In this document: positions 53,832 to 63,682 of the stretch, piece by piece | Numbering within the stretch: position 1 is the stretch's first letter | Layout of the letters: every line of letters begins with the position of its first letter | Source of the DNA: JAMZMI01 sp964353015 | GTDB lineage: Bacteria > Bacteroidota > Bacteroidia > Cytophagales > Cyclobacteriaceae | Assembly (NCBI GenBank): GCA_964353015.1 | Contig: CAYGUA010000026.1 | Location: 20,529-84,528 of the forward strand | Reading direction: 5' to 3' | Length of the DNA: 64,000 nt | Notes under the pieces: generated by a model | Told to the model about the DNA's origin: nothing | The model's database searches: none | The model's input: only the letters and a program-made list of their open reading frames with translations | Made by a program: the position numbers and the translations under genes

Positions 53832-54128
53832 ATGTTAAAACAAGAACACACTACCTTCTACCCAGTTCCAGTACAGGAATTAAAGCAGCTTCAGGAAGAT
53901 ATTAAGTACATAAGGATGAATCTATCCAAACCTGCAAAAACAATAAATGATGATCGAGAATGGTTACCTCGGCTTGACTTTATCCGCATCTGCAATATCA
54001 GCCCTAGTCTATTCAATATTTGGAGAAACCTTGATAAGCTCAACGTTAAATATGTCTCGCGAAAACTTTACGTACACCGCACAGATGTAGATCGCTACTT
54101 CAATGGTGAGTTTTCCGGGAACCAATAA
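53832..54128 (+). CDS. helix-turn-helix (excisionase-like) protein
   Basis: Protein of 98 aa. The C-terminal half, EWLPRLDFIRICNISPSLFN, WRNLDKLNVKYVSRKLYVHR and DVDRYF, fits the excisionase/MerR-like DNA-binding fold (helix, turn, then strand pair with recognition of DNA). Excisionases direct integrase toward excision. It is on the plus strand between the arm-like gene and the primase. Confidence 0.75.
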   Translation: MLKQEHTTFYPVPVQELKQLQEDIKYIRMNLSKPAKTINDDREWLPRLDFIRICNISPSLFNIWRNLDKLNVKYVSRKLYVHRTDVDRYFNGEFSGNQ

Positions 54129-54305
54129 AAATCGATAAGTAATTGTCTCAATGCTTAAACCCATTACAGGTTGGACCTATGAAAACTTCATCACAAAAGC
54201 AAAACCGCATCAAAGCACATCTAGATCTTAATGGTGAATGATATAAGGTTCTGTCACCGATAAATCTCCACTTCCCCACACATAAACCAATTAAATCAAA
54301 GTCGG

Positions 54306-57300
54306 ATGATTGCACAATCAACTATTGATGCCGTATTTAGCCAAGCCGATATAGTAGAAATCATCGAACAATTCGTTGATCTCAAAAAATCAGGATCAGC
54401 TTACAAAGCCCTATCTCCATTTACTGATGAAAAGACAGCTTCATTTCATGTGGTTCCGTCTAAGAATATTTACAAATGCTTTAGTTCTGGTAATGGTGGT
54501 GGTTTTATAGACTTCCTTCAAAAATATAAAGGATGGTCTTACCCCGAATGCATAGAGTGGGTAGCATCATTTTACAAAATTGCGGTAGAATATGTCGAAG
54601 CTACTCCAGAGCAAAAAGAAAAGGCAGTCACGCGTGATCAATACATTAAAATCAATAAAGCTGCAAGCACCAAGTTTGTAGCCAATGTACGAGCCTTAGA
54701 TCAAGATCATCCTGCTTTGCGTCAGCTGGCCAGATTTGATAAAGAAACATTGACCGAGTTTCAAATAGGTTATACCAGTGACGACTACAAGTTTATATAT
54801 AAGCTGTGTGCTGAAAAGGGATTAGTTAAAGATGCCGAAGATATCAGCTTGGTACGCATGCATCAGGGAAATTATTATGATTTCTTTCAAAAGCGTATCA
54901 TTTTTCCTATACATGACCATTTTGGTAATATTGTCGCATTTGGTGGACGTGCATTGGCAGATGAAAAACCTAAATACCTCAATACCGCCGACACACCTAT
55001 ATTCAATAAATCAAAACTGCTATATGGTTTCTTTTATGCGCAAAAAGCTATTCGTGCATCCGGCTTTGCATATCTCACCGAAGGTTATACAGATGTAATT
55101 GCCTTTCACGAAGTAGGTTTATCAAATACAGTAGCCACATTAGGTACCTCGCTTACTGAAGATCATGTCAAATTACTATCACGAAACTGCAAATCTGTGA
55201 TATTAGTACGTGACGCAGACCAAGCTGGAGAGAAAGCCGCCATTAGAGATATGGAAATGCTATTGAAAGAAGGGGTGCAAGTGGGAATCGTAGAACTTCC
55301 ACAAGGCAAAGACCCATACGATCTGGCACATGATCCAGAGATAGACAGTCCGAGCGATTGGGTAGATAAAAACACACAAGACGCACTCAACTATTTCTGT
55401 TACAAAATATACACAGAGGCCATTGATCCAATAGCACAAGGCGAGGCACTTAATCAGATAGCTATGTGGCTATCAATGATTACAGATAATTTTATCAGGG
55501 AGCAATACCGCAAACAAATTGCTAAGTTGACCAAGCTCAAAATAAAAGACATCAAAGATCGTGAGGCAGATCCCGAACCAAAGCGAACCAACTACGGCGT
55601 GAAAAGTTTCATGCGCCTACCTGAAGGTGTCACCGAAGAAGAAGTTTTGAGATATGGATTTTACGGGATAGTTGAGCCTGGCACCATGGAAAATAACAAA
55701 ACAGGTTATTGGTTTATGGAAGGACCAGAAACATTCCTGCAAAAATCAAACTTTGTCCTCACTCCATTATTCCACAAGTACGAAATGGAAGATAACACAA
55801 GGGTATTCCGAATTGAAAACGGAATAATGGGATCGGAAATAGTAGAAATGCCATCCAGTGCGCTGATCAGTGTAGAACAGTTTCGGAAGTTTCTTTTTGA
55901 TAAAGGTCCTTACTTCTTTGATGGATCCAAACTTCATTTGGATAAGCTCAATAAAAAATACCTCTATGAGTTTCCAAAAGCATTTGAATTGCGCACACTA
56001 GGATGGCAAAATGAGGGATTCTTTGCCTTTTACAATTGTGTGTACAATGGCAAGCTTGAATACTACGATGAAGCTGGGCTGATCAAACACGACAATCAAT
56101 TTTTCTTTTCGCCAGCTGCATCTACCATCTACCGCGATGTGCGCAAGGATGATGATATGTTTGAAAACGACAGATATCTAAGCTACATGGAATCCAATTT
56201 AACCATGAATGATTGGATGAAACTCATGCATGATGTATATGGCGAACATGCTTATGCCGGACTGCCGTTTGTATTCATAGCCCTGTTTCGTGATCTGGTT
56301 TTCAAAGTGGACAATAACAGTCCCCACCTTTATCTATACGGTCAGTCCAAGTCAGGAAAGTCCAAGTTTGCAGAATCACTAATGAACCTGTTCTTTAACC
56401 AGATGCCAGCGTTCCAACTCAATGGAGGTACTGACTTTGCTTTTGCCAGCCGATTAGAGAGATTTAGAAACGTTCCGGTTTTCCTCAATGAATTTGATGA
56501 CAATGTGGTCAAAGACGAATGGTTTCAAATGATCAAAGGTGCATACGATGGAGAAGGTCGAGAGCGCGGACGTGGTGGATCCAAACGCAAAACCGAAATC
56601 CAGAAAGTAAATGCCAGTTTGATCCTGGTAGGCCAGTACCTATCCACCAAAGATGACAACTCTATTCTCTCTCGTAGCATCCTTCGCACATTCAAGATCA
56701 CCTATGACCGTGACAATAAGCAAGTGGAAGCATACACCCACCTAAAAGAACTAGAGAAAAAAGGCCTCTCCAGTATAGTCACCAACATGCTACAGCATAG
56801 AGGCAAAGTAAAGGACGAATACTATACTGTCTTTTTTGATACCTTTAAAAGGTTAGGAACCATCATCCGTGCACGTAAGCAGCAATACGAAGAACGTGTA
56901 TTGCGTAATTATAGCTCATTATTAGCCATGGTTACCATATTCAAAGGTATATACCAGTTCCCATGGGCGTACAAGGACTATGAAGAATGGGTAATCCAAG
57001 AAGTGATAAAGATGAGTAGTTTGATTGGTGAAACAGATATACTGGTAGACTTCTGGACGTATGTGAGTAACCTGGTAGATCACCATGAGATAGTCAATAA
57101 CCGTGAATACAAGCTGGCATTCAAATCTCAGATTCGCATCACCAAGGGAAACACTGATGAAAGCATAAACTTTCCGGATCCGAAACATATCATCTTTATC
57201 AGATTGCGAGAAGTGTGGGTGTCCTATGCAGCTGCTAAGAAAAAGTCCGGAGGATCCCCCATCGACTTCACATCACTTAAAAGCTATATGGAAAACCGTG

Positions 57301-57488
57301 ACTACTACTTTGGTTATTCCAAAGCTGAACGATTTTCTCAAAAGGGTGTAGCTGGATGTTACGTGTTAGACTACACTCGTATAGGAATTGATATAGCGAA
57401 TGAAGATGAGAGCAATTACGCATTCTCATCTTTAACAAATTCAAATGTACCCATTCAAAAAAATCCTGACGAAGATCTGCCTTTTTGA
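54306..57488 (+). CDS. primase-helicase fusion, mobile-element replication protein
   Basis: Protein of 1060 aa. Residues 1-90 are a CHC2 zinc-finger-like primase domain that keeps only one of four metal ligands: the usual CPFHxEK...YKCxxC reads LSPFTDEK...YKCFSS (Ser37, Thr40, Cys58, Ser61). A TOPRIM core follows at about 255-330 (YLTEGYTDVIAFHEVG, SVILVRDADQAGEKAA). A helicase/ATPase domain in the second half has Walker A YGQSKSGKSKF (about 678-688), FLNEFDDNVV and LILVGQYLST. It probably starts replication of the element. Ends just before the iteron array. Confidence 0.9.
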   Translation: MIAQSTIDAVFSQADIVEIIEQFVDLKKSGSAYKALSPFTDEKTASFHVVPSKNIYKCFSSGNGGGFIDFLQKYKGWSYPECIEWVASFYKIAVEYVEATPEQKEKAVTRDQYIKINKAASTKFVANVRALDQDHPALRQLARFDKETLTEFQIGYTSDDYKFIYKLCAEKGLVKDAEDISLVRMHQGNYYDFFQKRIIFPIHDHFGNIVAFGGRALADEKPKYLNTADTPIFNKSKLLYGFFYAQKAIRASGFAYLTEGYTDVIAFHEVGLSNTVATLGTSLTEDHVKLLSRNCKSVILVRDADQAGEKAAIRDMEMLLKEGVQVGIVELPQGKDPYDLAHDPEIDSPSDWVDKNTQDALNYFCYKIYTEAIDPIAQGEALNQIAMWLSMITDNFIREQYRKQIAKLTKLKIKDIKDREADPEPKRTNYGVKSFMRLPEGVTEEEVLRYGFYGIVEPGTMENNKTGYWFMEGPETFLQKSNFVLTPLFHKYEMEDNTRVFRIENGIMGSEIVEMPSSALISVEQFRKFLFDKGPYFFDGSKLHLDKLNKKYLYEFPKAFELRTLGWQNEGFFAFYNCVYNGKLEYYDEAGLIKHDNQFFFSPAASTIYRDVRKDDDMFENDRYLSYMESNLTMNDWMKLMHDVYGEHAYAGLPFVFIALFRDLVFKVDNNSPHLYLYGQSKSGKSKFAESLMNLFFNQMPAFQLNGGTDFAFASRLERFRNVPVFLNEFDDNVVKDEWFQMIKGAYDGEGRERGRGGSKRKTEIQKVNASLILVGQYLSTKDDNSILSRSILRTFKITYDRDNKQVEAYTHLKELEKKGLSSIVTNMLQHRGKVKDEYYTVFFDTFKRLGTIIRARKQQYEERVLRNYSSLLAMVTIFKGIYQFPWAYKDYEEWVIQEVIKMSSLIGETDILVDFWTYVSNLVDHHEIVNNREYKLAFKSQIRITKGNTDESINFPDPKHIIFIRLREVWVSYAAAKKKSGGSPIDFTSLKSYMENRDYYFGYSKAERFSQKGVAGCYVLDYTRIGIDIANEDESNYAFSSLTNSNVPIQKNPDEDLPF

Positions 57489-57796
57489 AATTAACATCAA
57501 CAACCTCAACATTTATTATAAAACACTTCAATTAACTGTTAGAAGAAGGTTTATTGAAAATATTACTGTTGATGTATTTAATTATTTGTTGATGTAACTA
57601 AATATAATGTTGATGTATAGTTCATTTTTGTTGATGTAAAATAAAAATGTTGATGTTGTTGATGTGTTGATGTTAAAAACAAAGGCTGTTAGTGTGAAAC
57701 TACTCGAACTTCTTTCAGTCAATAAAAAGTAGTGATCGTAAAAATGATTTATCCAATTTGAAGAATTGGAAAATCAGATTACCTTATGGCTTAGAC
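57489..57796. repeat. iteron array TGTTGATGT, possible replication origin
   Basis: 308 bases without a gene, directly after the primase-helicase. Seven direct copies of TGTTGATGT(A/T/G) start at 57567, 57587, 57608, 57629, 57648, 57657 and 57665, and one inverted copy (AACATCAACA) is at 57493-57502. The first five are 19-21 bases apart, about two helical turns; the last three nearly touch (8-9 bases). The flanks are AT-rich. This is the layout of initiator-binding iterons. From 57675 to 57796 nothing else was seen. Confidence 0.75.
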
Positions 57797-58468
57797 TCAA
57801 CCCACATCAATAAATAGATTTCTGATAAGATTTTTTAGTTTCAAATTATCTTCAATACCGAGATAATTATCCTGTTCGTTGATGAGACATTGCCACTCAT
57901 ATTCTGAACCTACACTTTCGGTAGTTCCTTGTTTTTCAAAACCATTAACGAAATAGATAAAAAGCATTTTGGCTTTTATATCATTCATTTCTAAAAAATG
58001 AAGGAACGAAATACGATTGGCTTTTTGATAATATTTCTTTGTCCAGTCATCCGAAGACATGATCCCAAAATAAGATTTAGTTTCCTCAAACGCCTTCTCT
58101 ATTTTAGTTTTACTCAATGCGCTAGATGCCCCACAGTCGGATTGCATTTCGCCAGCTCTTGCTTTGGCTTCCACCAAAATCCATTCTTCACCTAACTTTG
58201 CTATAGCATCCCAATTTTGTGCTGTTCCTGATTGAGGCCAGTATGCATTCCACGCGGATTCAATATTTCGATTTGGTTTTAAAAATTCGATCCCAACAAA
58301 CTCTTTATCACTTCTATTTTTAGCGTCGTATTTAAAATCGAACCATTCGAGATTGTTATCTTGAACTCCAAAAGCTCCAAGAACTTTTTCAGTTAATTCG
58401 TTTCTATGTCTTCCTAGAAATCTAAGAAGATGAAATTCACTTCCATAACCCATTGCCATTTTACCCAT
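57797..58468 (-). CDS. PD-(D/E)xK-like nuclease family protein, hypothetical
   Basis: Protein of 223 aa. GTAQNWDAIAKLGEEWILVE ending in EAKARAGE gives a possible nuclease core: Asp87, then Glu100-x-Lys102. Further conserved-looking parts are ESAWNAYWPQSG, ETKSYFGI and YQKANRISFLHFL. I know it as a widespread bacterial protein without an established function. It faces away from cas9; its upstream region is shared with the tracrRNA terminator side. A link to defence is possible but not shown. Confidence 0.68.
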   Translation of the reverse strand: MGKMAMGYGSEFHLLRFLGRHRNELTEKVLGAFGVQDNNLEWFDFKYDAKNRSDKEFVGIEFLKPNRNIESAWNAYWPQSGTAQNWDAIAKLGEEWILVEAKARAGEMQSDCGASSALSKTKIEKAFEETKSYFGIMSSDDWTKKYYQKANRISFLHFLEMNDIKAKMLFIYFVNGFEKQGTTESVGSEYEWQCLINEQDNYLGIEDNLKLKNLIRNLFIDVG

Positions 58469-58593
58469 CTTGAATCAGTAGTTTATTTGGAATTAAAATG
58501 TTGGATTTAATCAACTAATTTGGAAGGTATTTCATTTTTTCTAATACCTCTATCCATTATTAGCAGTAATTTTTATATTTTCAGATCGACAAA

Positions 58594-58672
58594 CAAAAAA
58601 AGGCGAGAGTTGCCTCCCGCCTTAAATGTTTTCACAACGGAATAATCCTTATTGTGATTGGCTTTCAATTGA
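58594..58672 (-). ncRNA. tracrRNA
   Basis: Minus-strand RNA with anti-repeat 58670-58651 (AATTGAAAGCCAATCACAAT), which pairs with the first 20 bases of the CRISPR repeat read on the minus strand (19 Watson-Crick pairs, one G-U). Then AAGG and a small GGATTATTCC hairpin (nexus-like), a linker, and a terminator AAGGCGGGAG...CTCTCGCCTT with a T run. The CACAATAAGG stretch resembles other type II-C tracrRNAs such as that of Neisseria. A -7-like TATCTTTA at 58682-58675 may start it. Confidence 0.85.
58600..58623 (-). terminator. tracrRNA terminator hairpin
   Basis: AAGGCG / CGCCTT with inner GAG / CTC and TTGC loop, one mismatch; on the minus strand TTTTTTT follows (58600-58594). Confidence 0.85.
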
Positions 58673-58708
58673 CTTAAAGATAATACTAATTATAAAATTC
58701 ACCTTACC

Positions 58709-61700
58709 ATGAGCATGAAAAAGATTTTGGGACTTGATATAGGCGTGTCATCAGTTGGGCTATCAGTGATAGAAGATACAGATGGAGTAAAAGAAATAAA
58801 GGAAATGGCTGTGCGGATAGTCCCTGAAGACCCAAACTTTCAAGGAAAGTTTTATTCAGGTAATACAGCAAGTAAAAACCTGGGAAGAACTATTGATAGA
58901 GGGATCAGAAGAAACAATCAACGATTCAAAGCAAGGAGGGACAAGCTATATGCTGCACTGCAACAGTATGGAATGATGCCTGATTCAACAATAATCAACT
59001 TGCCCGCATTAAAACTATATGGATTAAGAGCCAAAGCAGTCACAGAGCAAATATCCCTGAAGGAACTAGGGCGTGTGCTCATTCTGCTCAATCAAAGAAG
59101 AGGCTTCTTGAGTAATAGAAAGTCAAACTCAGACGAAGAAAACTCAACAGACTATAAAAAAAGAATTGCTGAACTGGAAAGTGAACTTGATGGAAGAACT
59201 ATAGGTGAGCAGTTATATGAAGAACTTGTGAATGTAAATCACCCTTTGGAAGTTCTGCTCAGGGAAAGAACTTATTTGAGAGCCTCCTATATTGAAGAAT
59301 TTGATCGTATTTGGGAAAATCAAAAGCAATACTATCCTGAAGTACTTACCGGGGGAGCTAATGAAGATGACAATAAGCGAACGTTATACAACTTGTTAAG
59401 AAATAAAATCATCTACTATCAAAGACCACTTAAAAGCCAGAAAGGTTTGATTTCTGAATGTCCTTTTGAAAAACACCATAAGGCCGCAAGTAAATCATCC
59501 CCTTATTTTGAACTTTTCAGAATCTGGCAAAAGGTCAATGACCTATCGTGGAAAACTGCTGAAGGCACCAAACACGAGCCNNNNNNNNNNAACAAAGGCA
59601 ATTGCTTAAAAATACTCTTTGGAAGGAAGTGGTCAGCAAGTCAAAATATAAACTCACAATTTCTAAAATAAAGGCCCTACTTGGTTATGGATCAAGAGAG
59701 AAGATTTATCTCAACTTCACAGAACTGGACGGCAGTAAAACTTACTCGATGCTACGAGATGCACTGACTGCCGCAGATGTTAAAAATCCCGATCAATATC
59801 TTTTCTTCAACTTAGAAGTTGATGACGAAAAAGGAGGTTTGTTCCAACTTTGGCACATTACTTACTCACTGCCAACAGAAAAGGAAGTAGTTCTTGCGCT
59901 AATGAAGCATTTTAAGTTTTCAGAAGAGCAAAGTACAATTATTGCTCGCCAAGTAGGATACAATGCTGAATACGGAGGCTTGTCAACAAGAGCAATACGG
60001 AAGCTGCTCCCACATTTGGAAAAAGGAATAGGCTACAGTCTAGCTTGTGACCAAGTGGGATACGACCACAGTGGTTACAAAACCAAAATAGTACTTCAAA
60101 GCAAACTCGATCACTTACCGCCCAATTCCCTCAGAAACCCGGTTGTAGAGCAAATACTTAATCAGGTTGTCAACATCGTCAATCAGGCCATTGATAAGCA
60201 TGGTTACTTTGATGAAATCAGAGTGGAACTTGCTCGTGAGCTTCGAAACAATGCAGACAGTCGAAAACGTATGAGCCAGCAAAATAGAAATAACAAAGCT
60301 ACAAATAATAAAATCCGAGCAATGCTTCATACCGAGTATAACTACACGGTAGTAAACGGTAGAGACGTGAAGCGCTACAAGTTGTGGGATCAGACTGAAA
60401 AACAATGCCTCTATTGCGGAAACCCGATAAGCAATTCAGACCTCATTCGTGGTAATGCCGATATCGAACACATTTTGCCCAAATCCCGATCATTTAGTGA
60501 TCATATGAATAATTTTATTTTAGCACATAGGAAATGTAATGCTAATAAAGGTCAGCGTACAGCTTATGACTTTATGGAGTCTCAGGGAAAAGAGCAGTTC
60601 GCTCATTACATAGAACTAGTTAATAAACTATATGCAGACGGGAAGGGTAGGATTAGTAAAGCAAAGTTTGATAACCTGATGTGCCAAGGGGATAAAATTC
60701 CTTCGGACTTTGTGGAACGTATGAAAAAAGATACTCAGTATATTTCTAAAGAATCTGTAAAACTTCTGAAGAAAGTATGTGAAAACACGTACACTACCAC
60801 AGGACAAATTACTGACTTGCTCAGAGAAGAATGGGGACTCAAACATGTGCTGGAAGAAATAACCTTTGAAAAGTATAAGGCAGCCGGTCTTACTGAAATT
60901 AAAGAATACAAGGACAGTGAGGGAAATATCAAAACCAGAGAGATCATTAAAGACTGGAGCAAACGCGATGATCACAGACACCATGCCGCAGATGCACTCA
61001 TAACAGCACTTACTGACCAGAAAATCATCTTCAAACTCAATAACCTGAATAAAATCTATCAATTGGAGAGAGACGCCCTTTCTAAGGAAGAGCTGGCTCA
61101 GTTTGAAGAAGATAATAACGGCAGATTTGACCTTAAAGAGTTTGTTGCTCAAGCCGCTTATGATTTTCCGCTACCCATGCCAAACCTAAGATCAGAAGCG
61201 AAGAAACATCTGGAATCCATCTTTGTTTCAATCAAGAAATCATCCAAAACCCTGAGTAAAAGCATTAATAAGCCGAAAAATGCATCTCCGCAAGTAACAT
61301 GGACACCCAGAGGTCGCATACATGAAGAAACTGTCATGGGCAGAGTGAAGCGAATCGCCGAAAACCCCCTAAAACTGGATAATAAATTTGACAAGGTTGA
61401 CGATATAGTATGTGATCCCTTACGCGAAGTAATTAAGAGTCATTTGGCCAAATACAATAATGACCTAACAATAGCTTTCAATTCAAAAACCCTAAAAAAA
61501 GATCCGGTTTTATACAAAAATGAAGAAATCAAGACGGTAAAGGTTTATGAAGAGAGTGGAACCAAGCGAGTGCCAATATCCGAAAACATTACACCTGCAC
61601 AGGTACTCAAAATAATAGATAAGAAAGCAAGAGAGATTTTACAGGAACGAATAGTAACTCAAGGAGGTATCAAAAAGGCATTCTCGAATCTCGAAGAAAA

Positions 61701-62280
61701 CCCTATCTGGCTAAACGAAGAAAAAGGTATAAAAATTAAATCGGTCTCAGTGTACGATGAGAGCAAAGTGGAAAAGGTTCGCAATGGCTATGTGAAAACG
61801 GGAGGTAATCATCATGCAATCATTTACAAAAATGAAGAAGGCAAATATTTAGACAAAGTAATTTCCTTCTGGGAAGCGATTGAGATAGGACGAGTTAATG
61901 TCCAGCAGACAGGGAAGCCTTACCCAATCATAAAGAGATCCGATGACCCTGAACTCGGCAAGTTTCAGTTCTCTATGCAGATCAATGACCTTTTCGTCTT
62001 TGATTTTAAACACAGCGAAAACCCTCAGGAAGAAAATGAGCTGGATTTCTTAAGCTCGGGTAATAGGCCACTTATAAGTAAAAGACTTTTTAGGTTACAA
62101 AAAATGAGTAAAAAGGGGAATGGGTCATTTGACATACATTTTAGACATCACTTGGAAAGTTCTGTTGATAGAAGTGTTCCAGAACTTACTTGGATTAATA
62201 TTCAGTCCAATAAGCAACTGGCTCGACTAACAAAAATCAGAATCAATCATTTAGGAGAAATTATCAAGATAGGAGAGTGA
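58709..62280 (+). CDS. cas9: type II-C CRISPR-associated endonuclease Cas9, interrupted by an N gap
   Basis: RNA-guided DNA nuclease of about 1190 aa. RuvC-I KKILGLDIGVSSVGLSVIED (Asp10), arginine-rich bridge helix (GRTIDRGIRRNNQRFKARR), RuvC-II VELAREL (Glu codon 60226-60228), HNH CLYCG ... ADIEHILPKSRS (His codon 60469-60471) with HRKCNANKGQRTAYDF, RuvC-III DHRHHAADA (60970-60993), and a C-terminal PAM-interacting part with KRLFRLQKMSKKGNG and FRHHL. Ten N at 59581-59590 split it; the two halves are in different frames, so the true gap must be 2 modulo 3 bases long. All catalytic residues lie outside the gap. Start ATG 58709; a second ATG is two codons later. Confidence 0.93.
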
Positions 62281-62368
62281 AACGATATGGGGAGGGCTAC
62301 CATTTCATTTTGGAATAATATTTGGAACAGCGGTGAAAGAATTTTTATAAAACTTAAATATCACCGTA

Positions 62369-63265
62369 ATGATCAAAAGAACCCTATATTTTGCCAACCC
62401 GGCTCACCTGCACACTACCAAACAGCAGTTGGTAGTCAGCTATCCTGATTCGAACGAAAAAAAAACCGTGCCCATTGAGGATATAGGTATGGTGCTCCTG
62501 GAACATTCGCAGATCACCATTAGCCACACCCTTATTGGGCATCTGCTGGCAAATAATGCGGCCATCGTAACTTGCGATGGCTTCCATCTCCCTCAAGGGA
62601 TGATGCTTAATCTCAATGGGCATAATACCCAGCAGGAACATTTCCGTACGCAGCTGCAAGCCACAGAAGCACAAAAAGCAAAGTTTTGGCAGCAAACGAT
62701 CAGAGCGAAAATCCAAAACCAAGCAGCATTGTTGCGAATCAATGGACTGGAAACGGAAAATATGGAACGTTGGGCAAGTAAAGTACGGCCGGGTGACCCG
62801 GATAACTTTGAAGCCCGGGCTGCCGCCTACTACTGGAAAAAACTCTTTGAAGATCACCTTAGGAGTTTTAAAAGAGGCCGCTTCGAAGGAGCACCCAACA
62901 ATATGCTCAACTACGGCTATGCCATACTCAGGGCTCTGATTGCTCGTTCGCTAGTGGGAAGCGGACTACTTCCTACCATAGGATTCCATCATCGCAATAA
63001 ATACAATGCATATTGTCTGGCTGATGATGTCATGGAACCATACCGACCTTATGTAGATCAGCTGGTATTGGAGCTTGTGCGCTCACTAGATGAATATGAA
63101 CAGCTCACGCCGGCGATCAAGCAGCAACTCTTGCAAGTCCCTATGCTGGACGTAAAACTCAATAACCAGACAAGCCCACTTATGCTGGCCGCTCAGGAAA
63201 CCACAAGCAGTTTGTACAAATGCTATGCGAGGGAATTGAAAACGATAAAACTACCCGTATTATGA
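62369..63265 (+). CDS. cas1: CRISPR integrase Cas1 (type II)
   Basis: Spacer integrase subunit of 298 aa. Metal-binding residues: Glu148 (NFEARAAAYYWKKLF), His208 (IGFHHRNKYNAYCLADD) and Asp220 before VMEPYRPYVD. N-terminal beta domain with IEDIGMVLLEHSQITIS. Starts 88 bases after cas9; these 88 bases hold nothing recognisable. Overlaps cas2 by 4 bases. Confidence 0.97.
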   Translation: MIKRTLYFANPAHLHTTKQQLVVSYPDSNEKKTVPIEDIGMVLLEHSQITISHTLIGHLLANNAAIVTCDGFHLPQGMMLNLNGHNTQQEHFRTQLQATEAQKAKFWQQTIRAKIQNQAALLRINGLETENMERWASKVRPGDPDNFEARAAAYYWKKLFEDHLRSFKRGRFEGAPNNMLNYGYAILRALIARSLVGSGLLPTIGFHHRNKYNAYCLADDVMEPYRPYVDQLVLELVRSLDEYEQLTPAIKQQLLQVPMLDVKLNNQTSPLMLAAQETTSSLYKCYARELKTIKLPVL

Positions 63266-63600
63266 GTCTTGACAGGCTCAATCAATATCGCATCATGTGG
63301 GTCATGGTATTTTTCGACCTGCCTACCGAAACCAAGGCAGACACACGCAACTACCGCAAATTTGTAGATGTGTTGGAAAAAGATGGTTTCACCAGATTCC
63401 AGTTTTCTATTTTTCTGAGGCATTGTCCTAGCATGGAAAATGCTCTTGTACACATGAAACGAGTAAAAACACATTTGCCACCAAAGGGGCATGTGGGGAT
63501 TATACGAATTACCGATAAGCAGTTTGGCATGATGGAAATCTTTTTCTCATCCAAACAAGAACAACCACCTCAACCTATACAACAAATGGAGCTGTTTTAA
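63262..63600 (+). CDS. cas2: CRISPR integrase Cas2 (type II)
   Basis: Small partner of Cas1, 112 aa. MSLDRLNQYRIMWVMVFFDLPTETKADT holds the conserved Asp (FFDLP). FQFSIFLRHCPSMENALVHM is the central ferredoxin-like part. ATG at 63262 overlaps the cas1 stop (ATGA). With cas9 and cas1 it completes a minimal II-C set; csn2 and cas4 are absent. Confidence 0.96.
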   Translation: MSLDRLNQYRIMWVMVFFDLPTETKADTRNYRKFVDVLEKDGFTRFQFSIFLRHCPSMENALVHMKRVKTHLPPKGHVGIIRITDKQFGMMEIFFSSKQEQPPQPIQQMELF

Positions 63601-63603
63601 ACA

Positions 63604-63639
63604 AATAACGTTCGTGGAAAATATTCCACGAACGTTATT
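63604..63639. terminator. perfect 16-bp hairpin between cas2 and the CRISPR array
   Basis: AATAACGTTCGTGGAA and TTCCACGAACGTTATT are exact complements around AATA. It starts 4 bases after the cas2 stop and can end convergent transcripts of the cas operon and the minus-strand array. Confidence 0.8.
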
Positions 63640-63682
63640 ACAGATTTAATCCCTTAAAAACCAGAGCCTTACATACGGGTCT

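Noticed and set aside
54179..54241. 20-codon reading frame starting ATGAAAACTTCATC
   Set aside because: Too short, no family resemblance, and AT-rich DNA gives such frames often. It may be a leader but nothing supports it.
58669..58696. TTGACT and TATAAA, 16 bases apart, before cas9, like an E. coli type promoter
   Set aside because: The host sigma factor is of the Bacteroidota type that uses TTG/TAnnTTTG; the match lies in AT-rich DNA and overlaps the anti-repeat, so it may be chance.
60628..61152. 174-aa reading frame on the minus strand inside cas9
   Set aside because: Shadow of the cas9 coding frame; no start context or family match.
62281..62368. Search for an RNA or promoter between cas9 and cas1
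   Set aside because: 88 bases without hairpin or TAnnTTTG motif at useful spacing; cas1 is probably transcribed with cas9.
63653..63682. 30-base stretch left of the first repeat as a fifth spacer
   Set aside because: No repeat lies on its left side, and with minus-strand transcription a spacer would need to precede a repeat, so it is only trailer sequence.
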